The notes beneath the pieces were generated by a model that worked only from the letters and a program-made list of their open reading frames with translations, searched no databases and had not been told where the DNA came from. 64,000 nt of DNA from CALBRZ01 sp964511065 (GTDB lineage: Bacteria; Planctomycetota; Planctomycetia; Pirellulales; S012-138), in NCBI GenBank assembly GCA_964511065.1, contig CAZEEG010000010.1, positions 1 to 64,000 on the forward strand. The letters are read 5' to 3'. Numbering within the stretch: position 1 is the first letter of the stretch; every line of letters starts with the position of its first letter. Shown here piece after piece: positions 37,014 to 47,759 of the stretch. Made by a program: the position numbers and the translations under genes.

Positions 37014-37034
37014 GCCGGGTGCTCGGCACCCGGC
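37014..37034. repeat. REP-like perfect hairpin GCCGGGTGC-TCG-GCACCCGGC
   Basis: A 9-bp perfect palindrome with a 3-base loop, 56 bases after the DUF1338 stop codon. No T-run follows. Either a terminator or a member of a dispersed intergenic repeat; a second copy is not seen in this window. Confidence 0.5.
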
Positions 37035-37106
37035 AAGTATCGGGTTTCTCGTCCGCGTGCGGAACCCGAGCCCCCGGTCTGCGCGAGCTAAAGGCAGCCA
37101 GCAACA

Positions 37107-37144
37107 TAAAAGCCGGCGGCGCGGGGATCCGCATTCCGCCGGCT
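37107..37144 (-). terminator. Intrinsic terminator of pilT
   Basis: The 9-bp arms AGCCGGCGG (37111-37119) and CCGCCGGCT (37136-37144) form a stem. On the minus strand it is followed by TTTTATGTT. It lies about 80 bases after the pilT stop codon. Confidence 0.78.
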
Positions 37145-37224
37145 TGATTGGTCTGGGCTGCCAGATGGTGGCCTACAAGCAACCATCTTACAACCGGGTA
37201 GCCGTGTGACCGTTCGGCAGCCTG

Positions 37225-38376
37225 TTACAGAATACCCGGGGCCGACACGTTGATACCCTTGAGGGCCATTTTGAGGGCGTCGACGTTGGGGGCCACTTCA
37301 AAGGCCGTTTCGCGGTCGATCAGTTCCTTTTCGATGAGGTCCTTGAGGCTCATCGTGAAGTCTTGCATGCCTTCGGAGGCGCCGATGCGAATGGCGTCGG
37401 CCAGCTTGTCGTCCTGTTCTTCCAGGATGAGTTTTCGCACCGTACCGTTGAACAGCATCACTTCCACGGTCGGAACGCGGCTCACGCCCGGCTTGATCGA
37501 GGGCAGCAGTTTCTGCGCGACGATCCCACGCATGTTGAAGGCGATGGCGCTGCGGAGGGCCGGGTGCATGTCCTGCGGGAACAAGTCGAGAATACGACCG
37601 ATGGTCGAGGGTGCGCTGGCGGCGTGGATCGTTCCGTAGACCAGGTGGCCCGTTTCGGCGGCGTGGATGGCCGTCATAAACGTTTCTTCGTCGCGCATTT
37701 CGCCCACCAGCATCACGTCGGGGTCTTCGCGCACGGCGTGTTTCATGCCGATGGCAAAGTCCTTAACGTCCAGCCCGATCTCGCGCTGGTTGATGAGGCA
37801 CTTGTCCTCGGTGAACATGAACTCGATGGGGTCTTCGAGCGTGAGGATATGCTTGCGGTAGTTCTGGTTGATCCAGTTGAGCATCGAGGCGATGGTGGTA
37901 CTTTTCCCCGAGCCCGTTACGCCCGCCAGCAGGATCAACCCCTGGTCGTACTGGCAGAGTTTCTGCATGACCGGAGGCAGGTTCAGCCCTTCAAAGTTCG
38001 GGATGAAGTTGTTCACGCGGCGGGCGACCATGCCCATGTGTCCCATCTGCTGAAGCAGGTTCACGCGGAACCGCCACCGGGTGCCATCGACATCGACGGT
38101 GTAAGCGAAGTCGGCGCCGCCCTCGTCCTCGAAAATGCGGCGGTGGCGTTCGCCCATCATCCCCCACAGCATTTCCCGCATCTTCTCACCGCTGATGGGC
38201 GGGGTCTTCAGGGGGCGAAGCGAGCCTTTCACGCGAACATAAGGCGGGTGTCCAACTTTCATGTGCAGGTCGCTGCCCTCCAGTTTGACCAGGGCCCTGA
38301 AGTATTGATCGACTTCGTTGGGAACCTGACCCTGAGCGGGCGCCGGCGAGGCAGTTGGCTTGGTATCGGTGGCCAT
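37225..38376 (-). CDS. pilT: Type IV pilus retraction ATPase PilT
   Basis: 383 residues of the GspE/PilT secretion ATPase family. It powers retraction of type IV pili at the inner face of the cytoplasmic membrane. After a Pro/Ala-rich leader come SDLHMKVG (35-42), Walker A GVTGSGKST (152-160), the Asp box LTLEDPIEF, Walker B VMLVGEMRD and the His box AETGHLVYGTIHA. It ends without the AIRNLIRE motif of classical PilT; the matching region reads MKDLI-like (SLKDLIEKELI). The start at 38376 is preferred because homology begins there and GGGAAGAAG precedes it. PilT-like and PilU-like functions cannot be separated by eye. No other pilus gene is adjacent. Confidence 0.92.
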   Translation of the reverse strand: MATDTKPTASPAPAQGQVPNEVDQYFRALVKLEGSDLHMKVGHPPYVRVKGSLRPLKTPPISGEKMREMLWGMMGERHRRIFEDEGGADFAYTVDVDGTRWRFRVNLLQQMGHMGMVARRVNNFIPNFEGLNLPPVMQKLCQYDQGLILLAGVTGSGKSTTIASMLNWINQNYRKHILTLEDPIEFMFTEDKCLINQREIGLDVKDFAIGMKHAVREDPDVMLVGEMRDEETFMTAIHAAETGHLVYGTIHAASAPSTIGRILDLFPQDMHPALRSAIAFNMRGIVAQKLLPSIKPGVSRVPTVEVMLFNGTVRKLILEEQDDKLADAIRIGASEGMQDFTMSLKDLIEKELIDRETAFEVAPNVDALKMALKGINVSAPGIL

Positions 38377-38858
38377 GGCTTCTTCCCGGTGTCCTTCCTC
38401 GTGATGCAAACCGTTCCAGCCGCAGGGCGCGCCGGACCGGCAGGAGCGAATTGGGGAAATCGAACGAACAGCGCGACTCGGAGGCGCCTCAAGAAATGTT
38501 TGCGGGCCCAGCCCGTTGCACCGCCCCCCGCAGGCGTCGGCCCTACTTCCTGGGACCATTCACTTTACCACGATTGTTACCGGTGTGAAGATGCCGGGCA
38601 AGCAGCCCCTTCGCAGCCGCATCCCCAGCACTTATAATTGACAGTTTGCCCGCCATCGGGGCTGGCGGGGCCAGCCAACCCGCCCGTGCTTACGCTATTG
38701 GGCCGGTCGTGCGGGTGGTTCGCCGCGGTCCCCCCATGGTGTAGTAGAAGCGGTGCAGTAGAAACCGCTGTACTCCCTACTGCCATTGGCTGGGCAGCCA
38801 GACAAGAAGCATTGGTCGAGTTGAGTGCCGTCAGCCAGAAGTGAGCGTCAGTATGGTG
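38377..38858. other. Divergent intergenic region between pilT and leuC
   Basis: About 480 bases with no supported gene; it contains the hairpin at 38755-38783 before leuC. Confidence 0.4.
38755..38783 (+). promoter_or_regulatory. Small hairpin upstream of leuC
   Basis: GCAGTAG (38755-38761) pairs with CTACTGC (38777-38783), about 75 bases before the leuC start. The same region has a competing pairing of GCGGT with ACCGC. An attenuator-like leader is conceivable, but no Leu-codon-rich leader peptide is visible. Confidence 0.25.
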
Positions 38859-40268
<1,410 letters not shown>

Positions 40269-40339
40269 CGACCGGTTCACTGCCTGCGCGGCGGGCGGAA
40301 TCGTCGCGGAATCTTCCGCCGTTCCTGGAGAAATACCTC

Positions 40340-40846
40340 ATGTGCTGTGCTCGTCCCTGGTCGCTGTTGGTGTTGGTAGTGGCCTTTGGCGCGGTGGCAA
40401 TTCTAGCCGCTATGGAATCGGGCGCGGTTGCCCCTGCCGCCGAGACAGCGGAAGCGAAAGCTGCCGCCGGTTCTGCCTCGCTTGAAGTGGTGCCGGTCGA
40501 GGAGAGCATGCACGAGTTCATGGAGTATGTCTTTGAGCCCGGCTACAAGCGGCTCAAGGTCGAAATGGCCAAGGCAGAGAAGGATCGCGCCGTTTGGAAA
40601 GCGATCAAGGGCGATGCCCTAACGCTGGCTGAGGCCAGCAATTTGCTGCTGGTCCGGGTTCCCGACGAAGACGGCGATGCTTGGAAGTCGCTGGCTGTCG
40701 CCACCCGCAAGGCTGGCCACTCGTTCTATCAGGCGGCCCGGGCGGCCGATTCCGCAAGCGCCGATCGAGCCTGGCGGCAGATGCTCAACAACTGTAACGC
40801 CTGCCACCAGAAATTCGCGGGCGGCGAATATCAACTTGCACCGTAA
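40340..40846 (+). CDS. Secreted helical cytochrome with C-terminal CxxCH (cytochrome c'-like)
   Basis: 168 residues. An N-terminal signal or anchor helix (WSLLVLVVAFGAVAILAA) is followed by an all-helical domain and a haem motif CNACH at 152-156 near the C-terminus, the arrangement of cytochrome c' and related four-helix cytochromes. Periplasmic electron transfer or small-ligand binding is likely. The ATG at 40340 follows a CTGGAG. It starts 71 bases after leuC on the same strand and may be read through, although no functional link is known. Confidence 0.85.
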   Translation: MCCARPWSLLVLVVAFGAVAILAAMESGAVAPAAETAEAKAAAGSASLEVVPVEESMHEFMEYVFEPGYKRLKVEMAKAEKDRAVWKAIKGDALTLAEASNLLLVRVPDEDGDAWKSLAVATRKAGHSFYQAARAADSASADRAWRQMLNNCNACHQKFAGGEYQLAP

Positions 40847-41165
40847 GCTGCGCTTGGCACCACGCCCTTCGATCACCCTTGGCAGCGAAGGATACCCGAC
40901 AGGCTGGGCACTCTTGCGCGGTGTTACGCGCGCATCGGGCGGGGCCGGCTGGAACGATTTTTCGTGACATCCCGCGCGTGCTGCGCCGCTAAACCCTGGC
41001 AGCGGCAAGGGGGGCCCGCCCCATGGCGTATTGCCTTTAGTACCCCACTTTAGGAAATCCTGGCCTAAACTTCCCATAGTGGCGCCCCCCGTTGGCGCAG
41101 TGTTCGGTGGATTTCCGATTGGCGCCTCTCTTTGAAGGGGGCGCACCCTGTGGGGAGATTCTACG
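40847..41165. other. Intergenic region with GC-rich inverted repeats
   Basis: About 320 bases. An 8-bp inverted repeat (GCGCCCCC at 41082-41089 with GGGGGCGC at 41137-41144) and several TTGGCGC copies lie in the 85 bases before the next gene. They may form a structured 5' leader. No gene is supported. Confidence 0.4.
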
Positions 41166-41489
41166 ATGGCCAATGCGGCAATGATCGTTCCCGAGGACAT
41201 GGCAGACGTCTTCAACGCGATGTCTCAGGATTGCGGGACCGTGCAGCGTCAATGGATTGGCGACGCTGTCGAGCAATCGCTGCGGCAGCAATCCATCTCG
41301 TTTGACCTGCGGGACAAGGTTCGTCGGGCGATCCAGGATGCCGACGCCGAGCAACTGCCCGAATGCTTCAGCCATCCCAAGTTGTGGGTGGCCCTGCGGG
41401 CAGCATTTAAGGATCGGGTTGCCGTGAGTAACCGCCCGATGGGACTGCCAGCAACGCTATTGTCGGCTATCAATCACTTGAGTCGGTGA
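41166..41489 (+). CDS. Small soluble protein, function unknown
   Basis: 107 residues, start ATG with GGGGAG 8 bases upstream. It is mostly helical with acidic and basic residues mixed (VPEDMADVFNAMSQDCG..., DLRDKVRRAIQDADAEQLPE). No signal peptide, membrane segment or metal motif is visible. I do not recognise a family. The gene is followed after about 220 bases by an HtrA-like protease on the same strand. Confidence 0.65.
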   Translation: MANAAMIVPEDMADVFNAMSQDCGTVQRQWIGDAVEQSLRQQSISFDLRDKVRRAIQDADAEQLPECFSHPKLWVALRAAFKDRVAVSNRPMGLPATLLSAINHLSR

Positions 41490-41709
41490 GCGATCGCTTG
41501 CCAGCATGCCGTCGCATTTCCGGCATAACCGCTACGGCCTTCCTGGTTTACCGGGCTGCCTGACAAGCTGGGCGAGGTTTGATGCCAGCGTAGTGGTGGT
41601 TAATGGCCTGTTGGGGTGGCGCCCGATCAATCCAGGTGTGTGCTACAGCGCCATTTCCCGCAGGCCGCTAGCACAGCTGGCAACACTCCGCGCCTCACCC
41701 AACGGCCCT

Positions 41710-43125
41710 ATGCGACGAACCACCCACCCCAGCCTGCGCCGCCGTCGTCTGAAACGCAGTCACGCCTCATCGCGCGGCAACGGCATATCCCGATCGCGGC
41801 CAAGGGGCGCCGGACCGGCGATCCTGGCGATCGCCGTGGTCTTTGCCTGGTGTACCGCCTGGCAGCCTGCCGGAGCATCTGAACTGCGGCGGACGGCCAT
41901 CGTCAAAGCCGTTCAGCAGGCCGCACCTGCGGTCGTTTACATCCGTGGCGAAAAAACGGTCGTTCAGTCTACCGGCTACGATCTGCACGAAACCGCGCGC
42001 CGCGTTAACGGGATGGGCACGGGCCTCATCATCGACGAGCGAGGCTATATTCTCACCAATTCGCACGTGGTCGAAGGCGTCGAACGCATCCAGGTCACGC
42101 TGCACAATGGCCGCGCCTACACCGCGAAACGCATTGCTGAAGATTCCCAAGACGACCTGGCCATCATCAAGATCGATGCCGAATCCAGGTTGAGCACCAT
42201 TCGCGTTGGTACCTCGCGCGACTTGCTGCTCGGCGAACCGGTGATCGCGATGGGCAACCCCTATGGATACGAACAGACCATTACCCGCGGCGTCATCAGC
42301 GCCTTGCACCGCGACGTGCAAATCACGGATACTCAGGTCTACAAGGATCTGATCCAGACCGATGCCAGCATTAACCCTGGCAACTCCGGCGGGCCGCTGC
42401 TCAATATTGACGGCGAGTTGATTGGCGTTACCGTGGCGGTACGGGCAGGCGCACAGGGCATTGGTTTTGCCATTCCCGTGGATAAAGCCATGGCGGTGGC
42501 CGCCAGGCTCGTGAGCGATCACGTGAGCCGCGAGGTGTTTCATGGCCTGACGGTGGCCGATCTCGAAAGCGGCACCGGTGCATTCGTCCAGCGCGTGGTA
42601 CCGGAAAGCCCGCTGGCAGACCAGATTCAGGCTGGCGACCGCATTATTGACGTGAACGGCCGCCGCGTGGATCGCTCGCTGGACTTTGGCTGCGTGTTGC
42701 TGGAGCGTCGGCCGGGCGATGAACTCACGATTACGGTGGCACGCAATGGCGGAGGAACCGAGCGGATTCGGTTGCCGCTACAGGAAGCGATGCAGCCTGT
42801 GGCACTGGTCGATGATCTCACCTGGACCCGGCTGGGCCTGCGGCTTGAAGCGATCCCGGCCGATTCCTTCCGCAGTCTTACGACCCGCTACCGTGGCGGT
42901 CTGAAGGTGACCGACGTTCGGCCCGCCAGCCCCGCTGCGCGGCAAGGCATCCGGCGTGGCGACATCCTGCTCGGCATGCACGTTTGGGAAACGATCAGCC
43001 AGGAGAACGTGGCCTATATTCTCAATCGGCCGGACTTCAACATGCTCTCACCGTTAAAATTCTATATCCTCCGGGGCGGCGAGACGCTGTACGGCCACCT
43101 GCCCGTCACGGCAAGCCAGCCGTAG
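41710..43125 (+). CDS. HtrA/DegP-like trypsin-type serine protease with two PDZ domains
   Basis: 471 residues. A long basic N-terminus leads to a hydrophobic export segment (about 35-50, ILAIAVVFAWCTAW). The chymotrypsin fold carries a complete triad: His119 in TNSHVV, Asp149 in DDLAIIKI and Ser226 in NPGNSGGPL. Two PDZ-like domains follow (about 280-365 with RVVPESPLADQIQAGDRI, and about 395-470 with DVRPASPAARQGIRRGDIL). It should be a periplasmic quality-control protease. The ATG at 41710 is chosen as the codon nearest the signal segment; no clear ribosome binding site exists and the frame is open to 41506. Confidence 0.9.
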   Translation: MRRTTHPSLRRRRLKRSHASSRGNGISRSRPRGAGPAILAIAVVFAWCTAWQPAGASELRRTAIVKAVQQAAPAVVYIRGEKTVVQSTGYDLHETARRVNGMGTGLIIDERGYILTNSHVVEGVERIQVTLHNGRAYTAKRIAEDSQDDLAIIKIDAESRLSTIRVGTSRDLLLGEPVIAMGNPYGYEQTITRGVISALHRDVQITDTQVYKDLIQTDASINPGNSGGPLLNIDGELIGVTVAVRAGAQGIGFAIPVDKAMAVAARLVSDHVSREVFHGLTVADLESGTGAFVQRVVPESPLADQIQAGDRIIDVNGRRVDRSLDFGCVLLERRPGDELTITVARNGGGTERIRLPLQEAMQPVALVDDLTWTRLGLRLEAIPADSFRSLTTRYRGGLKVTDVRPASPAARQGIRRGDILLGMHVWETISQENVAYILNRPDFNMLSPLKFYILRGGETLYGHLPVTASQP

Positions 43126-43234
43126 AGCCGGTACCACCGGCCGCATTCGACCGACGCATGCGCCAAAGCTCGGGGGATACGACGGTTTCCTCCATGCACA
43201 TAGGACGTCCGCCAATAGCCGGACCAACACAGCC

Positions 43235-43774
43235 ATGCGCATTGGCGTTTTTGCGGACAGCCACGATCACGTCGATAACGTCCGCCACGCGGTGGACGAG
43301 TTCAACCGTCGCCAATGCGAATTGGTGATCTTTGCCGGCGATCTGGTTTCCACGTTGGTGGTGCCGGCGCTCCGCTCTTTGAAGTGCCGCATCGTTGCTT
43401 GTTTCGGCGACAACGAGGGCAATAAGGTCGGGCTAAGAAGTGGTTTTCGCATCCTGGGAACGCTCGCCGATCCGCCGTTTGGCTTTCGTGCGGCGGACGG
43501 GACGCGGATTGTGATCACCCACCAGTTCCAATTGCTAAAGAACGATTTCGCGGGGTGCGATCTGGTGGTGTACGCCCACACCCATCGGCCGAACATTTCG
43601 CAGGTGGAAGGCGGACCGCTGCTGGTGAATCCCGGCGAAACCAGCGGCTGGACCTATCGGCAGCCGTCGATTGCCGTGGTGGAAACATCGCCGTTGAGCG
43701 CCCAGATCGTGCGTCTGCCGGACATGCCAGCGGCCGTGCCAAGGCAGATCAACCAATCGAGCCGGTATCGCTAG
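43235..43774 (+). CDS. Metallophosphoesterase of the YfcE/MJ0936 type
   Basis: 179 residues, a compact calcineurin-like phosphodiesterase. The metal-binding set is Asp8 and His10 (FADSHDH), Asp36 (FAGDLVS), Asn60 (FGDNEGN), His96 (VITHQFQ), and His115 and His117 (YAHTHRP). Family members cleave phosphodiesters such as model substrates or 2',3'-cyclic nucleotides; the natural substrate is unknown. Its stop codon overlaps that of the convergent C25 peptidase gene by four bases within a CTAG. Confidence 0.92.
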   Translation: MRIGVFADSHDHVDNVRHAVDEFNRRQCELVIFAGDLVSTLVVPALRSLKCRIVACFGDNEGNKVGLRSGFRILGTLADPPFGFRAADGTRIVITHQFQLLKNDFAGCDLVVYAHTHRPNISQVEGGPLLVNPGETSGWTYRQPSIAVVETSPLSAQIVRLPDMPAAVPRQINQSSRYR

Positions 43775-45483
43775 TCGGCGGAGGTGCCGGCCGTAAGCTG
43801 TGGCTGCACCACCTCCAGCGGACGCGATCCCATGCTGGCCTCGCGGTGCCCTTGCAGGTAGCCCACCACGTGGCACTTACCCAGGAAGGCGGCTGGCAGC
43901 GGCACTGTTACGCGGAATCGGCCGTCGCGGCACTCGGTTTCCACGGCGACCAACCGCCGGTCGTTCGCTTTCTGGTAAATGGCCTGGTAGTTGGCGCGTT
44001 GCGTTTCGCTGCCGGTGGGCGGCTCTTTGGGTGGCGGCGTGAAGGTCAGTTTGTCGCGCGGCACCACCACCTCAATCGTACAGGGGCCGTCGATGGCGCA
44101 CGTGCCGGTGATCTCGATTTCCCTGCCTTGAACGATGCGATCAGGAAATTCCAGTTCCATTTGCTGAGGCCGGGGGACGCGCAGCAGAGGGTCGCCCAGC
44201 AGGTTGAACAGTTCCAGGTGTTCGCGGCGTTCGGCATCGAGGTCGCTGTGAATCCCCAGCGTCGAAGCCAGCGTGTCGAGCAGTATGGCCGTGGGACCGT
44301 CGCGGCGGCCCAAGACCATGTTTCGCTTGGCGTGCAGCATGATCTCGCCGATGGTGGCCCGGCGGTTTTCAAAGCACTCTTTGAGCAGTTCCCGGCCCAG
44401 CACCGTCATCGCGTATGGCATCGTGGTTCGCGAACCGCTGAAGACACTGACCGGGCCGCCGGGGCTGTGCAGCAGTTCTTCGGCCAGGCAGTCTTCTTCG
44501 CGGTCGAAGGCACCCGTATAGCATGCCAGGAACAAGGCTATTGGCGCACCCTGCTGGCAAGCCAGGCGGGTCACGTCATCGCAGTGCAGGATCGCCCGAT
44601 AACCCTGGTTGGGCAGCCGAATCCAATCGAGCCCCCGGGGATGCCCATGACCGATGTACACCCAGAACAGCCCGCCCTCGTTGAGCCGATTCAGAGCGGT
44701 GGCCGGGAACAGTTCCAGGGGAGGGCAATAAGGACTGGCCCAACTGGCATACGTCATCGACGTGACATACTCGGTTGGCACGCCCTCGCTGATGAAGCGC
44801 TGAGCACACATCTCGAGCACTTTATCCGCCAGTTGCCCAAATCCGCCTAACCCGGCTACAAAATGGATGCGGCGCCGCGCCGGGCCGCTAAACGCTTCGA
44901 CTTCGTGCGCCGCAATCTTGCGGACCACCACGGACAACTGCTCGGGCGTATCGACAGGGAACCGCCCCACGGCCAGTTCCGGCACGCCGTCGCCATCGAG
45001 GTCGCCATAGCGGTTGTCGCCCGCAATATCGCGGTCTTCTCCAATGGTGCGAATGATCTTGGCCGGAGTATGAAAGGTGGGAACACACCGGGCCGCCAGT
45101 GCCGGGACGTGGCCCAAGCCGGGCTCGGCGTCGCCCACCAAAAGCACAAACCGCAGGTGAGGGTAGGTCTTGGCGGCCTCGCGGATACGTGATCGAATTT
45201 CCTCAGCGGTGCCGTCGGCCGCCACGAATACCAGCCCATGGCCTTGTTCGGCCCGGAGTCGCACCCAGGGCTGGAGCGCTTCGCGAAAGACGGGTGGACA
45301 CACCACGGCGGTATCGACGGTCGCCGCCGCGGCCGTTGTGCTCGGTTGGTTGGCATCGGGCGCGCCCGATACCGCGGGGCCGAGCAACATCAGCACCAGT
45401 GCCCAGGCAGCGGCAGCGATCAGCAGAGCCGACTTGTGAGCGCGGCGGATATCCAAGCAGAAATCGGGGAAGCGGCCTGCCAT
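43771..45483 (-). CDS. Peptidase family C25 (gingipain-like) cysteine protease
   Basis: 570 residues with a signal peptide or anchor (SALLIAAAAWALVLMLLGPAVSG, about 18-40). The caspase-like fold is marked by NRYGDLDGDGVPELAVGRFPV (about 157-177), His279 in YIGHGHPRG and the catalytic Cys321 in FLACYTGAFD, the C25 dyad. A C-terminal beta domain of about 130 residues follows. These are secreted proteases; in planctomycetes their substrates are unknown. The start at 45483 is chosen because the export segment follows; the frame is open to 45645. The 3' end overlaps the phosphoesterase gene by four bases. Confidence 0.88.
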   Translation of the reverse strand: MAGRFPDFCLDIRRAHKSALLIAAAAWALVLMLLGPAVSGAPDANQPSTTAAAATVDTAVVCPPVFREALQPWVRLRAEQGHGLVFVAADGTAEEIRSRIREAAKTYPHLRFVLLVGDAEPGLGHVPALAARCVPTFHTPAKIIRTIGEDRDIAGDNRYGDLDGDGVPELAVGRFPVDTPEQLSVVVRKIAAHEVEAFSGPARRRIHFVAGLGGFGQLADKVLEMCAQRFISEGVPTEYVTSMTYASWASPYCPPLELFPATALNRLNEGGLFWVYIGHGHPRGLDWIRLPNQGYRAILHCDDVTRLACQQGAPIALFLACYTGAFDREEDCLAEELLHSPGGPVSVFSGSRTTMPYAMTVLGRELLKECFENRRATIGEIMLHAKRNMVLGRRDGPTAILLDTLASTLGIHSDLDAERREHLELFNLLGDPLLRVPRPQQMELEFPDRIVQGREIEITGTCAIDGPCTIEVVVPRDKLTFTPPPKEPPTGSETQRANYQAIYQKANDRRLVAVETECRDGRFRVTVPLPAAFLGKCHVVGYLQGHREASMGSRPLEVVQPQLTAGTSAD

Positions 45484-45874
45484 GACAGCGTCGGTCTCCG
45501 CACGATGGAAGGAATCTGCATACGCGATTGAGGGACGGCTGAAAACCGGTTGCCAGCCGCCGCGCTGCAAAAGCACGCATGGCTGGTAAGCGGATACCGA
45601 GTTCGGGCGGTGCGGTTGATGACGTTGGATAGCGGCCGCTCGCAAGCCCCCTCCCGTTGGGGCCGAATGCCGAGCAAGCGTCCACGGCAGCGACTGGCCC
45701 GCCCGCGCCGCCGGGACGCAGCTTGCCCGGTCGTCTCCTCATCATATCGGATCGGTGCCCCGGGGGCGAAGCTGCTATGCCCCGGCAAACGCGACCCGCC
45801 CGGCCTCATCGGCCGGGACCGTGCCGACAGGTCACGTGGTGACGCCGCCGGCTAGCGTTGCCTGCAAGCGTTCG
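45484..45874. other. Intergenic region upstream of the C25 peptidase gene
   Basis: About 390 bases between two minus-strand genes. A small imperfect inverted repeat CGGCTG...CAGCCG around 45536-45559 is the only structure noted. No gene is supported. Confidence 0.4.
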
Positions 45875-47413
45875 CTAACCCACCATCCGACTGATCCAGC
45901 CCCAGATCAACCAAACGGTGAAAAACCCGAAGAACAATACCGACCAACCCAAAATGGCACAACGCCAGAGACTCATCCGCACGCCCGGCGGCAAGGCCCT
46001 CCGGTTCAAGTACAACAGGGTTCCGCTGTACAGAAACATCACCACACCGTTGAGCGATGCGGTCACTTCAAACATGGCCAGCGTCCCTGGAGCCAGGGCC
46101 AGGATCACCACCCCCAGGAGGATCGTCCCCCACAGGAACAGGTAATACAGCCGGCTTTCGGTCCAGCGGTCGTTATTGCGCAGCCAGTTGACCTTGACGA
46201 TATCGGTGGAAATTCGCGAACAGGCATCCAGTACGCCGAACTCCGTAGTCAGCAGGATAGCGGTCCCCATCACCAGAAACATGATCCGGGCAAAACCTCC
46301 AATGGACGGCAATCGCGCGGCGATGCCGTCGGCCTCCTCGGCAATGAACGAAAGATCGCTCCGGCCGCCGCTTTGAATATCATCCGCCAACGCGCCATCG
46401 GGCGTGTAAAACACGCTGTAGCAGATCAGCGTCAGCGCTACCAGGCACAGCAGGCACGTCAGGAAGAACGAAACAAAATGCTCCATGCTGGCCGCGCGCC
46501 ACCACTTCCGCCAGCGCTCCCGGTTGAGTTCGGTATCGCGGAAGTGGTATCCCACCTCCACCACGGCTTCTTCCTGCCCGGTGATGGGGCTGGTGATGCG
46601 GCCGATGTAGGCCCCCATGCCGTAGCCTTTGTCTTTGATGTAGTTGCTTTGGCCCAGGTTCAAGGTGCCGCCCGCACCTGCGAAAGCCAACGCTCCTAAC
46701 AGCATGGCGGTCGATAGAGCCTGGGTATCGGGCAGTTGGCCCACGGTCACTGCGCCTTTCAGCAGCGCCACCACGGCATCGCCGCGCACCAACATTGCCG
46801 CCAACACGACCACCATCACCAGGATCGCTGTCACCAAGAACCCTTGCACGCGCTCGACGGTTTCGTACACCACCGGGCCGGCCGTCAGGATGGCCCCGCA
46901 AATCAGCAACCCAGCGATAGCCAGCGGAAAGACGTAAGGACTGGTGATGCCGCCATCGGGCGTGGCCTCAGCACCAAAAATGAGCCAACTGGACAGGTCG
47001 GCCGCCCCCTTGGCCCAGGCCGGGATCATCCAGGGCACCACGTTCATCAACAAGAACACCCAGGCCCAGTGTTTGCTGAGCCGGCAAAAGCCGGTGATGG
47101 CGCTTTCGCCGGTGGCCAGCGTCCAGCGCGTGATTTCCATGTTGAGGAAATACTGCGTGGCCACGCCCAAAATGCAGGCCCAAAAGAACACAAACTTGGA
47201 GTGGTAAACGATATTGGGCCACAGCACGAACTCGCCGCTGCCCAATGCCAGTCCCGCCAGGATGATGCTCGGGCCCAGCATGCGCCGCAGGGGTACGACC
47301 TCGGGCAGGTCGCGATACCGCAGCGGTGGCAACTTGCCGCGCGGAATGACATGCTCGGGCACCACCTCGTCGTCGCCGGCCGATGCCACCGGGGCCGTCG
47401 GTTTACTTGCCAT
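45875..47413 (-). CDS. Nramp-like divalent metal ion transporter family protein
   Basis: 512 residues with about 11 or 12 membrane helices in a LeuT-type arrangement. The first helix pair (GPSIILAGLALGSGEFVLWP) takes the place of the classical Nramp DPGN metal motif and does not have DPGN, so it belongs to the diverged Nramp-related group and its substrate cannot be assumed to be Mn(II) or Fe(II). A long cytosolic or periplasmic loop lies near 275-320 (GRITSPITGQEEAVVEVGY). The start at 47413 has no clear ribosome binding site. It stands alone between long gaps. Confidence 0.82.
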   Translation of the reverse strand: MASKPTAPVASAGDDEVVPEHVIPRGKLPPLRYRDLPEVVPLRRMLGPSIILAGLALGSGEFVLWPNIVYHSKFVFFWACILGVATQYFLNMEITRWTLATGESAITGFCRLSKHWAWVFLLMNVVPWMIPAWAKGAADLSSWLIFGAEATPDGGITSPYVFPLAIAGLLICGAILTAGPVVYETVERVQGFLVTAILVMVVVLAAMLVRGDAVVALLKGAVTVGQLPDTQALSTAMLLGALAFAGAGGTLNLGQSNYIKDKGYGMGAYIGRITSPITGQEEAVVEVGYHFRDTELNRERWRKWWRAASMEHFVSFFLTCLLCLVALTLICYSVFYTPDGALADDIQSGGRSDLSFIAEEADGIAARLPSIGGFARIMFLVMGTAILLTTEFGVLDACSRISTDIVKVNWLRNNDRWTESRLYYLFLWGTILLGVVILALAPGTLAMFEVTASLNGVVMFLYSGTLLYLNRRALPPGVRMSLWRCAILGWSVLFFGFFTVWLIWGWISRMVG

Positions 47414-47759
47414 GGATCGAGCGCAAAAAGTAAGCGTGCGGCGAATCAATCAAAGGCCGTTCGCAGAATTTCGCCGTGGAGCAATCATGCCATGAACCCG
47501 CGGCGCGGCTCAAGGCTTTTTGTCGCTCCTGCTCGACATCGACTTCGCGGACGCAGAGGGAAGGTTCAAGCTGCTCGGCGCGGTTCACGGCCGTTTGTGG
47601 CCCCTGCCCGACGGAATACGGTTCCCTCCCAATCCGGCCCACCAAGCCCATGGCCGATCCGCTGCTACGGATTGGGCGACCGATCACGATGCTGCGACCA
47701 TTGGGCCGGCCCCTCTCGCGGATGGCAGGCCATCCGGGCGGCAACCGCAGGGGGGCGCA
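47414..47759. other. Intergenic region between the Nramp-like and two-haem cytochrome genes
   Basis: About 350 bases between two minus-strand genes. No gene or convincing hairpin seen. Confidence 0.4.

Noticed and set aside
37363..38637. 424-codon plus-strand frame over pilT
   Set aside because: Antisense shadow of a conserved ATPase.
45755..46699. 314-codon plus frame over the Nramp-like gene
   Set aside because: Gln/Pro/His-rich antisense of membrane helices.
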